A DNA stretch of 64,000 nucleotides, taken from contig NZ_JANADK010000001.1 of assembly GCF_024199795.1 (NCBI RefSeq), forward strand, positions 6,200,001-6,264,000, given 5' to 3'. Of the stretch, positions 8,712-17,051 are shown piece after piece. The notes below the pieces were generated by a model. It worked only from the letters and a program-made list of their open reading frames with translations, made no database searches and had not been told where the DNA came from. Numbering within the stretch: position 1 is the first letter of the stretch; the number at the start of each line of letters is the position of its first letter. The DNA is from Bradyrhizobium sp. CCGB01 (lineage in GTDB: Bacteria; Pseudomonadota; Alphaproteobacteria; Rhizobiales; Xanthobacteraceae). The position numbers were made by a program, and so were the translations under genes.

Positions 8712-9548
8712 ATGCGAGATCCTCCCGTGGCCAAAGCAAAAACCGCGTCCAAAAAATCCGGCAACATCTTCATCGGCATCGGCGGCTGGACTTTCGAGCC
8801 CTGGCGCGGCGTGTTCTATCCGGAGAAGCTGACGCAGGCGAAGGAGCTGTCCTACGCGGCCTCGAAGCTGACCTCGATCGAGATCAACGGCACTTATTAC
8901 GGCTCGCAGAAGCCGGAGAGCTTTCGCAAATGGGCGGGCGAAGTGCCCGATGGTTTCGTGTTCTCGCTGAAGGGACCGCGCTTCGCCACCAACCGCCGCG
9001 TGCTCGCCGAGGCCGGCGATTCCATCAAGCGGTTCTACGATTCCGGCGTGCTGGAACTCGGCGACCGTCTCGGCCCGGTGCTGTGGCAGTTCGCGCCGAC
9101 GAAAAAGTTCGACGGGGCCGATTTCGGCAAGTTCCTGGAGCTGTTGCCGCGCAAGCTGGAGGGCCGTGCGCTGCGCCATGTCGTCGAGGTCCGCCACGAC
9201 AGCTTTTGCACGCCGGACTTCGTCGCGCTGATCCGCGAGTTCGAGACGCCCGTCGTGTTCGCCGAGCACGGCAAATATCCGGCAATCGCCGATGTCGCGA
9301 GCGACTTCGTCTACGCGCGCCTGCAGAAGGGCAACGACGAGCTGAAGACATGCTATCCGCCAAAGCAGCTCGATGCCTGGGCCAAGCGCTTTCAGGACTG
9401 GGCCGAGGGAAGTGAACCCGACGACCTGCCGAAGGTCGACAAGGCCAAGCCGAAGAAAGAGCCGCGCGACGTGTTCGCCTACGTCATCCACGAGGGCAAG
9501 GTGCGCGCGCCGGCCGGCGCCATGGAACTGATCGCGCGGGTGAGCTGA
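8712..9548 (+). CDS. DUF72 domain-containing protein
   Basis: 278 residues of the DUF72 (YecE-like) family, a TIM-barrel-like fold of unknown activity. Family features seen are IGIGGWTFEPWRGVFYP at the start, IEINGTYYG, FVFSLKGPRF, LGPVLWQFAP and VEVRHDSF. The ATG at 8712 is used; a GTG at 8727 is possible. It is divergent from the small exported protein and 9 bases upstream of a DUF488 gene, so the two are an operon. DUF72 and DUF488 are often neighbours in proteobacteria, which hints at a shared but unproven role, possibly in nucleic-acid or stress metabolism. Confidence 0.85.
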   Translation: MRDPPVAKAKTASKKSGNIFIGIGGWTFEPWRGVFYPEKLTQAKELSYAASKLTSIEINGTYYGSQKPESFRKWAGEVPDGFVFSLKGPRFATNRRVLAEAGDSIKRFYDSGVLELGDRLGPVLWQFAPTKKFDGADFGKFLELLPRKLEGRALRHVVEVRHDSFCTPDFVALIREFETPVVFAEHGKYPAIADVASDFVYARLQKGNDELKTCYPPKQLDAWAKRFQDWAEGSEPDDLPKVDKAKPKKEPRDVFAYVIHEGKVRAPAGAMELIARVS

Positions 9549-9557
9549 GGATGGTTC

Positions 9558-10019
9558 ATGGCAAAGACGAAGAAGCTCTTCACCATCGGTTATGAGCAGA
9601 CGCCGCCCAAGGCGGTGCTGGACGAGCTGGAACAGGCCGGCGTGAAGCTCGTGGTCGACGTGCGCGCGGTGACCTCATCGCGGCGGCCCGGATTCTCCAA
9701 GAAGCAACTCTCTGCTGGCCTCGATGAGCGCGGCATCGCCTATGTCCATCTCGCCGCCCTCGGCACGCCCAAAGAGGGCCGCCTCGCCGCGCGCAGCGGG
9801 CAATACGATGTGCTGGAGAAGATCTACGCGAAGCACTTGAAGACGCCGCAAGCGAGAGAAGAGATGGACGAGCTCTCGGCGCTGGTGATGAAGGCCGGCC
9901 CCGTGTGCCTGCTCTGCTACGAGCGCGACCACACCCATTGCCATCGCCAGATGATCGCGGAGATCATCGAGGAGCGCGATGGCGTCGCGGTGAGGAATCT
10001 GGCGGGGCGGCAGGTGTAG
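9558..10019 (+). CDS. DUF488 family protein
   Basis: 153 residues. The family marks are FTIGYEQTPPKAVLDEL at the start, VVDVRAVTSSRRPGFSK, and the C-terminal cysteine/histidine motif LLCYERDHTHCHRQMIAE. The function of DUF488 is not established; the conserved Cys-His cluster suggests a metal site or a catalytic cysteine. Second gene of the DUF72 operon. ATG at 9558. Confidence 0.87.
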   Translation: MAKTKKLFTIGYEQTPPKAVLDELEQAGVKLVVDVRAVTSSRRPGFSKKQLSAGLDERGIAYVHLAALGTPKEGRLAARSGQYDVLEKIYAKHLKTPQAREEMDELSALVMKAGPVCLLCYERDHTHCHRQMIAEIIEERDGVAVRNLAGRQV

Positions 10020-10065
10020 CCGCAGCCGTCATTCCGGGGCGCGCTGCGTGAGCCCGGGCTACGAA

Positions 10066-10980
10066 CTACCCCTCCCCCGCCAGCTCGAACGTCCCTTCCA
10101 TCATCTGCACGCAATTGCCGCCGACATAGGCGTCGAGCAGGGCACCGCCTTGCTTTTCCACCGTCGTCCGCAGAATGCTCGGCCGGCCCATGTCAAAGCC
10201 CTGGCCGATGGTGAGCTTCACCTCGCCGTCGCGAAGCGGATCGAGCGTGGCGAGCAAGGCGGCGGCGGCGACTGTCGCGCTGCCGGTGGCGGGATCCTCG
10301 ATCAGGCCGCTGGCGCCCGGAAAGTACATCCGCGCCTGGAGGTCACAGCCTGCTTCCGCCGCGGGAATGTCGCGCGTGTAGAAATAGATCGCGAACGCGC
10401 CGTCGCGCGGCAGCGTCCGGCCGAACGCCGCGGCATCGGGCTTCGCCCGGCGCACCGCGTCGCGCGAATGCAATTCCGCGACGACGAACGGCGTGCCGAC
10501 GCCGACGACCTCAGGCGCATGGCGATCGGTCCTGACGTCGTCCGCGGTCAAAGACAGGCATGCGGCGACCTCGGCGGCGGTCAACTTTGCAAGACGCGCC
10601 AGCGGCTGCGGCGCGGTCAGCTCGGCGCCGACGACCTTGCCCTGCTCCCGCCAGATCTCGACCGGCACGATTCCCGCTTTCTCCTCGAACAGCAGGCGCG
10701 GCCAGGGCTCATTGCTGCGCCGGGCCAGTACGAAGGCCGTTCCGACATTGGGGTGGCCGGCAAACGGAAGCTCCCGCACCGGCGTGAAGATGCGAACCTC
10801 CGCATCGTGGCCGGGGTTTTTGGGCGGCAGTACGAAGGTCGTCTCGGAATAGTTGAACTCGGTCGCGATCGCCTGCATCTGCGCGGTCGAGAGCCCGCCG
10901 GCATCCAGCACCACGGCGAGCTGGTTGCCGCCGAAGGCGCGATCGGTGAACACGTCGACAGTGACGTAGCGGCGCTGCAT
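10066..10980 (-). CDS. PhzF family epimerase/isomerase
   Basis: 304 residues of the PhzF/diaminopimelate-epimerase-fold family. The N-terminus has YVTVDVFTDRAFGGNQLAVV, the catalytic glutamate sits in FNYSETTFV, followed by FTPVRELPFAGHPNVGTAF; the second half has the matching DPATGSATVAAAALL. The ATG at 10980 has GGGAAGTGAAG before it; the frame is open to 11049. PhzF itself isomerises a phenazine precursor, but most family members act on unknown small molecules and no phenazine genes are here. It lies 122 bases after the Tat amidohydrolase on the same strand, so it may be the last gene of that catabolic operon. Confidence 0.85.
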   Translation of the reverse strand: MQRRYVTVDVFTDRAFGGNQLAVVLDAGGLSTAQMQAIATEFNYSETTFVLPPKNPGHDAEVRIFTPVRELPFAGHPNVGTAFVLARRSNEPWPRLLFEEKAGIVPVEIWREQGKVVGAELTAPQPLARLAKLTAAEVAACLSLTADDVRTDRHAPEVVGVGTPFVVAELHSRDAVRRAKPDAAAFGRTLPRDGAFAIYFYTRDIPAAEAGCDLQARMYFPGASGLIEDPATGSATVAAAALLATLDPLRDGEVKLTIGQGFDMGRPSILRTTVEKQGGALLDAYVGGNCVQMMEGTFELAGEG

Positions 10981-11102
10981 CTTCACTTCCCCATGCCAAT
11001 CGCGGCCGCGACCGGCCGCATCGCGCGGCAGTCTACAGGCCGGAAACATCGCTCGTCATGCCCCAAAATTCGGAGCACTCGGAGCAATCGCGCAAGGAGG
11101 AG

Positions 11103-12002
11103 TCAGAAGCGGAAGAGCTCATTCGGCGATGCAAGCGCCTGCGCGCGCTCGTTCTGGTCAACGATCAGCGCATCGAGAAATTGACGGTTCTTCGCATAGT
11201 CTTGCGACGCCTCGAACTGCGTGTGCGGCCAGTCGCTGCCCCACAGCAGGCGGTCGAGCCCATAAGCTTCGCGCAGCAGCGGATAGGCCGCCCTGGCGAA
11301 ACTCTCGCCTGCCGCGCCGTTGCGATACGGTGCCGAGATCTTGACCCAGACGCTTCGCGTCGGCCCTAACTTCAGGACCGACTGGAAGCCGGGATCGCCG
11401 ACGCCGAGCTTCGGATCCGGCAGCGCATAATGATCGAGCACGACGGTCACGCCATGATCGAGCAGCCGCGGTGCAAGCAGTGCGAGGTCGGACGCGTTGC
11501 GCTGGACCTCGACCTGCCAGCCCATCGATTTCACAGTTCCGAGCAACGCCTTCCATTCGCCGGCCGCGAGATCGGGCAAGGGTTGGCCGACGAGATTGAG
11601 CCGAATGCCCGTTACGCCGGCGCGATCGAGCGCGCCCAGTTCGTCCGCGGTAACAGCGGGTTCGACCACAGCGATGCCGCGCAGGCGTCCGCCGGCCGTC
11701 TTCAGGCACTCGACCAGATAGGAATTGTCGGTGCCGAGAAAGCTCGGCTGCACCAGCACGCCGTTGCTCATGCCATTGCGGTCGAGCTGTTCCAGATAGA
11801 GCGCCAGCGGCGCGTCGTAATCGGGCGCATAGCGCCGGCCGGGGGCAAGCTTGAGGCCGCGGTGGAAGACATGGGCATGGGTATCGATCGTCGGCAAGCT
11901 TGTCTCACTCTTCGCTCGGCTCGCGACGGCCGCGGCCGGCACGAGCGATACAAGACCTGCGCCGAATTGGCGGCGCGTCAGGCCGCGCTCTCGGGACATC
12001 AT
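11103..12002 (-). CDS. Amidohydrolase (TIM-barrel) with Tat signal
   Basis: 299 residues of the amidohydrolase 2 family (PF04909 type; lactonases, decarboxylases). The metal motif DTHAHVFH (HxH), mid-barrel histidines and the late aspartate in LLWGSDWPH are present. The N-terminus reads ERGLTRRQFGAGLVSLVPAAAVASRAKS, a twin-arginine signal, so it is predicted to be exported folded; this is uncommon for the family. Start ATG at 12002 has GGAG 8 bases before. It starts 22 bases after the MFS transporter gene, in one operon with gntR. Likely hydrolyses or decarboxylates a cyclic or aromatic-acid compound that the transporter then imports (inference). Confidence 0.83.
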   Translation of the reverse strand: MMSRERGLTRRQFGAGLVSLVPAAAVASRAKSETSLPTIDTHAHVFHRGLKLAPGRRYAPDYDAPLALYLEQLDRNGMSNGVLVQPSFLGTDNSYLVECLKTAGGRLRGIAVVEPAVTADELGALDRAGVTGIRLNLVGQPLPDLAAGEWKALLGTVKSMGWQVEVQRNASDLALLAPRLLDHGVTVVLDHYALPDPKLGVGDPGFQSVLKLGPTRSVWVKISAPYRNGAAGESFARAAYPLLREAYGLDRLLWGSDWPHTQFEASQDYAKNRQFLDALIVDQNERAQALASPNELFRF

Positions 12003-12024
12003 GGTGACTGCTCCCCATCCGGCG

Positions 12025-13266
12025 TCAGGCGCGGCTCGCTGCGGCTTGTTCAAAAACCTTGCCGCGGGTTTCGGGCAGCAGCACGACCGCGATCAGCACC
12101 AGCGAATAGGCAAAGGCCGCATCGATGCCGATCGCAGGTCCAAGCCCGATATGGTCGCTGAGATAGCCGACCAGGAAGGGGAACGCGGCGGAGACGATAC
12201 GGCCGAAATTGTAGCAGAAGCCGACGCCGGTGCCGCGCACGCCGGCAGGATAGAGCTCGCTGAACAGCGCGGCCATGCTGGCGGGAATGCCGGCGGAGAA
12301 GAAGCCGAGCGGAAAGCCGAGCAGCAGCATCTCGCCATTGGTCAGCGGCGCGAAGATGTAGATCAGCACGGTGATGATGCAGGCGCTGGCGAAGAAGGCG
12401 ACATTGGCCCGGCGGCCGATACGGTCGCTGATGATGCCGCTCGCGACGCAGCCGCAGAAGAAGGCGACGATGATCACGGCGAGGTAGCCGCTGGAGCCCA
12501 GCACCGACAAATGCCGCACTTCGCGCAGGAATGTCGGCAGGAACGTGGTCAGGGCGGCATAACCGCCGTGGGCGCCGATGCCAAACAGGCCTCCGATCAA
12601 CGTCGAGCGCAGCACGTCGCGATGGAAGATGCCCGAGAGCGTGGCGAAGAACGGCGTCTTCTCGGCTGCGACCGCACGCGGCGGCTCCTTCAAGCCGCGG
12701 CGGATGAAGACGATGAGGAGCGCGGGCAACAGCCCCAGCGCAAACAGCAGCCGCCAGGCGATGTCGGCGGGTGCATAGGTGAACACGAAGGCCGAGAGCA
12801 GCACGGCCGCGCCCCACCCCACGGCCCAGGCGCTCTGCACCGAGCCGAGCGCCTTGCCGCGATGCTCGGGGCGGATGATCTCGGCCATCAGCACCGCGCC
12901 GCAGGCCCATTCGGCGCCGAAGCCGAGCCCCTGGATCGCCTTGAGGACCAGGAGCTGGGTGTAGGTCATCGCGAACGCGCAGGCGAAGGTCGCGAGCGCA
13001 AAGGTCGCAACCGTGATCTGAAGCGCTTTGACGCGGCCAAAACGGTCGCCGAGCGCGCCGCCGATCCAGCCGCCGAACGCGCCGAAGAACAGCGTGATCG
13101 AGCCGAGCAGGCCCGCATCGGCCTTGCTGATGCCGAAGGCCGCGATCAGCGCGGGGATTGCAAGGCCGAACATCTGGACGTCGAGCGCATCCAGCGCCCA
13201 GCCACCAAAGCTTGCCCAGAACGTGCGCCGCTCCAGCGGCGAGCTTTCGCTGTACCAGTTCGACAT
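12025..13266 (-). CDS. MFS transporter, sugar/aromatic-acid:H+ symporter type
   Basis: 413 residues with 12 predicted membrane segments. MFS signatures are present: GGALGDRFGRVKAL in the loop between helices 2 and 3, the matching SGIISDRIGRRANV between helices 8 and 9, and PEHRGKALG. It resembles the aromatic acid:H+ symporter/sialate-type branch (LDALDVQMFGLAIPAL). Start ATG at 13266 follows GGGAG. It sits between the GntR regulator (51 bases upstream) and the Tat amidohydrolase (22 bases downstream), so it probably imports the substrate or product of that enzyme. Confidence 0.88.
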   Translation of the reverse strand: MSNWYSESSPLERRTFWASFGGWALDALDVQMFGLAIPALIAAFGISKADAGLLGSITLFFGAFGGWIGGALGDRFGRVKALQITVATFALATFACAFAMTYTQLLVLKAIQGLGFGAEWACGAVLMAEIIRPEHRGKALGSVQSAWAVGWGAAVLLSAFVFTYAPADIAWRLLFALGLLPALLIVFIRRGLKEPPRAVAAEKTPFFATLSGIFHRDVLRSTLIGGLFGIGAHGGYAALTTFLPTFLREVRHLSVLGSSGYLAVIIVAFFCGCVASGIISDRIGRRANVAFFASACIITVLIYIFAPLTNGEMLLLGFPLGFFSAGIPASMAALFSELYPAGVRGTGVGFCYNFGRIVSAAFPFLVGYLSDHIGLGPAIGIDAAFAYSLVLIAVVLLPETRGKVFEQAAASRA

Positions 13267-13317
13267 TGTTACTCCCTGAACTCTTGTTGCTTGATTTGTT
13301 GATGAAGACCGCTGCTT

Positions 13318-14049
13318 TCAGCGGATCTCGGCGTGATAGCGGAAGCGGTCGGCCGGCCCGCGCGAGCGGCGCCATTCGATCGGCCGCCGCTCGAGGTCGA
13401 GCGCGAGGCGCTCGATCACAATCAATGGTGCGTGAACCTCGAGCCGAAGCAGGCGGGCCTGCATCTCGTTGGCGGCTTCGACCGTCAGGATTTCCTCGGC
13501 CGACACCACCACCTCCCCGCAGCGCTCCTCGTAGAGCGGATAAAGCAGGTCGCCGAATTCGGCGGTGTCGATCTCGAGGATCGGGGCGAAGCGCGATTGC
13601 TGGAGCCAGATCTCTTCGGCGAGCAGCGGCACATCGTCGATCAGGCGCAAACGGGACAGGCTGATCACGGGCTCGCCGACCGGGATGCGCAGCGCCGACG
13701 CAACGGCCGAATTCGCCGGAACGCTCTTGCGCCGGATGATCCGGCTCTTCGGCACGCGCCGCTCGCCGCTCTCGGACTGGAAGCGGAAGAAGCGGAAGAG
13801 CGAGGAGTTGAAGCGCGCCCGGCGCACGAAGGTGCCGCGGCCCTGCTGGCGCTCCAGCACGGTATCCGCAACGAGTTGGTCGATCGCCTTGCGCACGGTG
13901 CCGATGGCGACGCCGTAATGCGCAGCCAGCTCAGCCTCCGACGGGATCGGCTCGCCCGGCCGCCATTCATTGCGGTTGATCCGCGCGGCAAGGTCGTCAC
14001 GCAGGCGCTGGTAGCGCGGCAGGCGGTCGTCGTGCGGAGCTGAATTCAT
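13318..14049 (-). CDS. GntR-family transcriptional regulator (HutC/UTRA type)
   Basis: 243 residues. N-terminal winged helix (YQRLRDDLAARI, then IPSEAELAAHYGVAIGTVRKAI and QQGRGTFV) and C-terminal UTRA ligand domain (ending with the IEWRRSRGPADRFRYHAEIR-like strand). First gene of the operon with the MFS transporter and Tat amidohydrolase. The start codon lies directly next to the palindrome at 14051-14068, so no Shine-Dalgarno is possible within the usual distance apart from the palindrome itself; the message may be leaderless, or translation starts slightly downstream. The regulator most likely represses its own operon until a substrate binds. Confidence 0.9.
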   Translation of the reverse strand: MNSAPHDDRLPRYQRLRDDLAARINRNEWRPGEPIPSEAELAAHYGVAIGTVRKAIDQLVADTVLERQQGRGTFVRRARFNSSLFRFFRFQSESGERRVPKSRIIRRKSVPANSAVASALRIPVGEPVISLSRLRLIDDVPLLAEEIWLQQSRFAPILEIDTAEFGDLLYPLYEERCGEVVVSAEEILTVEAANEMQARLLRLEVHAPLIVIERLALDLERRPIEWRRSRGPADRFRYHAEIR

Positions 14050-14050
14050 T

Positions 14051-14068
14051 TAGTCATATAGATGACTA
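14051..14068. promoter_or_regulatory. GntR operator candidate
   Basis: TAGTCAT-ATAG-ATGACTA: 7-base arms perfectly complementary around a 4-base centre, starting one base upstream of the gntR start codon. Position and symmetry suit a GntR/HutC autoregulatory operator, which would cover the promoter or translation start of gntR-MFS-amidohydrolase. Confidence 0.65.
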
Positions 14069-14176
14069 GATGAAATGCGAGTCAAGCGCTACTAAAATAC
14101 CACCATGACAATTACGATTGGCCCGCGACGCCAGGCTGGCACACTTTCGCCAGCCCGGCTTCGTCTGCCACGATCG

Positions 14177-14404
14177 TTAGTAGGCGTACGAATACGGATA
14201 AGAGGACCCCGTATTCGGCAGGCAGGGCGGCTGATTGTAGGGTGCAGAGGCATATGCGCCCTCTGCCGGCGCCCTGACGCAGGAGTCGGTCATCGCCTGA
14301 GTTGCAGCGGCGCGCGTCGGGGCAATGTGGCGCGCAGATGCAGCCTGCGTCTGGGTGACGGCGGCGGCGATCAGCGCGGCCGCAACGAAGGTCATTCGGG
14401 TCAT
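14177..14404 (-). CDS. Small exported protein, hypothetical
   Basis: 75 residues. The ATG at 14404 has GGAG 7 bases before it. A signal peptide (MTRMTFVAAALIAAAVTQTQA) is followed by a short polar part with two cysteines (DSCVRAP, QPPCLPNT) and a Tyr/Ser-rich end (SSYPYSYAY). No family recognised. Stands alone between the divergent gntR region and the cyclase gene. Confidence 0.6.
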   Translation of the reverse strand: MTRMTFVAAALIAAAVTQTQAASARHIAPTRAAATQAMTDSCVRAPAEGAYASAPYNQPPCLPNTGSSYPYSYAY

Positions 14405-14549
14405 TGGCTTTCTCCGGATTGCAAACGGAAGGCGAGATGTTTCGGCTTCCACCGTGCGAGATCCGAAAGCTACCAGAGATCGTTCATCACGCGCGTTCAA
14501 CGGACCGCGACTCCGCTTCAACGAAACGCGACTCGCATTTGAAGGCGTG

Positions 14550-15881
14550 TCATCCCAGCTGGAACACCGCGACCTTCTGCTCGTAGCCGCGCACCTCGAC
14601 CTCGCCGAGCGCGACGGCATCATCGCCGTCCTTGCCGAGCGCCTCGCGCACGGAAGCGGAGATCAGGAGCTGCGACCCGAGCTCCTTGTTGAGTGCCTCG
14701 AGCCGCGAGGCGAAGTTCACGGTGTCGCCGATCACCGTGTACTCCTTGCGCCTGGGCGAGCCGATATTGCCGGCGACGACCTCGCCGAAATGGATGCCGA
14801 TGCCGATCCTGAGCCGCCAGCTCGTTTGCGCGTTGATGCGATCCATCGCGGTCAGCATCTCGCGACCTGCGGCAACCGCGCGGTGCGCGGCATCGGAGGC
14901 CTCCAGCGGCGCGCCGAACAGGGCAAGGAAGCCGTCGCCCAAGAACTTGTTCACGATGCCGCCCTGGCGATCGAGGATGTCGACCAGCACGGCGAAGGCG
15001 CCGTCGAGCCGGTCGACCACCTCCTGCGGGGTACGTAACTGCGCGCCGGCTGTGAAGCCGCGGAAATCGACGAACATCACCGCGACGCGGCGGAGATCGC
15101 CGCTTGCGCTTGTCCCCTCTGCCATCAGCCGCTCCACCACCTGCGGCGAAACGTGCTGGCCGAACAGGTTCGTCACCCGGTCGCGCGCAGTGGTGGCCGC
15201 AATGCTCGCCGCAAATTGCCGCCGCAACCGCGCGCCGACGGCGCCCGCGAGCACGCCGCAGATCAGAATGACGGTGCTGCGCACGACATGAAAATAGATC
15301 AGGGGTTCGCCGGCGTCGTTCGCCGAATTGTAATACAGCGCGACGGCCAAAAGTTCGGCTGCGGCCACAAATCCCGTGAAGGTGGACAGCCAGAAATCGA
15401 GCCGCAACGTCGAAAGAATGACGAAAATGAAATAGACCAGTGGCAGCACGAAACCGAGCGCTTCGCTCGCGCCCATGCTGCGAATCTGCAGGATCAGGAT
15501 GATCGTCGGCAGCGACGTTTCGATGAGGGCGCCGATATAGCGCCTGATCACCGGCAGGTCGCGATCGAGCTTGAGGTTTCGCCTGATCTGGGTGTGGACC
15601 CAAATCTCGAAGAGGATGAAGCCCGCCAAGAGGATGTATTCGTGGACGAGGCCCTCCGTCCCGCGCCAGACCCGGTTCACGAGAGCAGGGTCGATCAGGT
15701 AGGTTGCGGTGAGGAACAAGATTATGACGCAGCCAGTGATGATCAGTGTCCGCACGCGCAACAGCTCGGTGCGCAGCACTTCCCGTGTCAACTCGCGCTC
15801 GAAATCCTCCGATAGCGCGGCGTGCTGCCGCATCCTCCTGCTCGCAAAGCTGACCATTCCATCCCCTCGATTCAGGGGCAT
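14550..15881 (-). CDS. Membrane-bound class III adenylate/guanylate cyclase
   Basis: 443 residues: about six membrane segments in residues ~40-220, then a class III cyclase domain in ~255-420. Metal aspartates are in VMFVDFRGFTAG and GDGFLALFGAP, the base-recognition lysine in RRKEYTVIGDTVN, and the Asn/Arg pair in NFASRLE, so it should be active. The gene begins 6 bases after the stop of the ABC permease gene on the same strand, which puts it in the exporter operon; linkage of an exporter to a cyclase is unusual. A start at 15857 (MVSFASRR) is also possible. Confidence 0.87.
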   Translation of the reverse strand: MPLNRGDGMVSFASRRMRQHAALSEDFERELTREVLRTELLRVRTLIITGCVIILFLTATYLIDPALVNRVWRGTEGLVHEYILLAGFILFEIWVHTQIRRNLKLDRDLPVIRRYIGALIETSLPTIILILQIRSMGASEALGFVLPLVYFIFVILSTLRLDFWLSTFTGFVAAAELLAVALYYNSANDAGEPLIYFHVVRSTVILICGVLAGAVGARLRRQFAASIAATTARDRVTNLFGQHVSPQVVERLMAEGTSASGDLRRVAVMFVDFRGFTAGAQLRTPQEVVDRLDGAFAVLVDILDRQGGIVNKFLGDGFLALFGAPLEASDAAHRAVAAGREMLTAMDRINAQTSWRLRIGIGIHFGEVVAGNIGSPRRKEYTVIGDTVNFASRLEALNKELGSQLLISASVREALGKDGDDAVALGEVEVRGYEQKVAVFQLG

Positions 15882-15887
15882 CTTGCC

Positions 15888-17051
15888 TCAATCCAGCGTG
15901 CGGCGGAAGCGCGTCACGGCGATGGTCATGGCGAGCAGCATCAGGGCCGCCAATGCCAGCGCGTCGAAGCGCAAATTCTGCATGGTCGCACCCTTCAGCA
16001 TGATGGCGCGGACGATGCGCAAATAGTGGGTCAGCGGCAGGCCTTCGCCGAGATATTGCGCCCAGACCGGCATGCCGGCGAACGGGAACATGAATCCCGA
16101 CAAGAGAATGCTCGGCAGGAAGAACATCATCGACATCTGCATGGCCTGGAGCTGGTTCTGCACCAGCGTCGAGATGGTGTAGCCGATCGCCAGATTGGTG
16201 GTGATGAACAGCGTCGAGAGCAGCGCCAGCAGGAACAGGTTGCCGAGCACGGGCACGCCGAACAGCCCGACGCCGATGCCGATGATGAGGAACGCCTGTA
16301 CGAAGCCGACCAGCACGTAAGGAATGATCTTGCCGAACATCACCTCGACCGGCTTGATCGGCATCGACAGCAGGCTCTCCATGGTGCCGCGCTCGACCTC
16401 GCGCGTGACCGACAGCGCGGTGAAGATCAGCATGGTCATGGTGAGGATGGTGCCAACGAGGCCCGGCACGATGTTGAGGCTGGAGGCCGCCGCCGGGTTG
16501 TAGCGCGCATGCGCGCGGATCTCGAACGGCATTTCCGGAGGATCGCCGATGTAGAGATCGTGCTTGAGCGCCGTCTGCACCACCATGCCGAGCGAGCCGA
16601 TCGCCGAACTCGCCGCGACCGGATCGGTCGCGTCGGCCGCGACCAGCAGCGCCGGTCTGTCGCCGCGCCGCACCGCCCGCTCGAAGCCGCGCGGGATCTC
16701 GACGCCGAACAGCACCTTGCCCGATTTCAGGAGATTGTCGAAATCGTCGACGTCGTGCACTTCATAGAGGAAACGGAAATAGGCCGTATTCTCCAGCGCC
16801 TTGAGGATCGAGCGGGCGAGATCGGAGTCCTCCTGGAGCAGCACGGCGCTCGGCAGATGGTGCGGCGTGGTGTTGATGGCGTAGCCGAACAGCATGAGCT
16901 GCATCACCGGCAGCATCACGATCATGGCGAACGAGACGCGGTCGCGCTTGAGCTGGATGAACTCCTTGACCAGCATCGCGTAAGAGCGCCGCAGGAAACC
17001 GAAGCGTTCGCGGATTTCGCGCAGCGGCGCGGGATGCTCAGTGGTGCTCAT
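15888..17051 (-). CDS. ABC-2 type transporter permease (drug/lipid exporter)
   Basis: 387 residues: N-terminal membrane helix (FAMIVMLPVMQLMLFGYAI), a periplasmic domain of ~150 residues, then five membrane helices, the ABC-2 (YbhR/YhhJ) layout. It overlaps the ATPase gene by 4 bases (ATGA type), so translation is coupled. YbhFSR systems usually have two permeases; only one is found here, so it must work as a homodimer or pair with a distant partner. Confidence 0.88.
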   Translation of the reverse strand: MSTTEHPAPLREIRERFGFLRRSYAMLVKEFIQLKRDRVSFAMIVMLPVMQLMLFGYAINTTPHHLPSAVLLQEDSDLARSILKALENTAYFRFLYEVHDVDDFDNLLKSGKVLFGVEIPRGFERAVRRGDRPALLVAADATDPVAASSAIGSLGMVVQTALKHDLYIGDPPEMPFEIRAHARYNPAAASSLNIVPGLVGTILTMTMLIFTALSVTREVERGTMESLLSMPIKPVEVMFGKIIPYVLVGFVQAFLIIGIGVGLFGVPVLGNLFLLALLSTLFITTNLAIGYTISTLVQNQLQAMQMSMMFFLPSILLSGFMFPFAGMPVWAQYLGEGLPLTHYLRIVRAIMLKGATMQNLRFDALALAALMLLAMTIAVTRFRRTLD

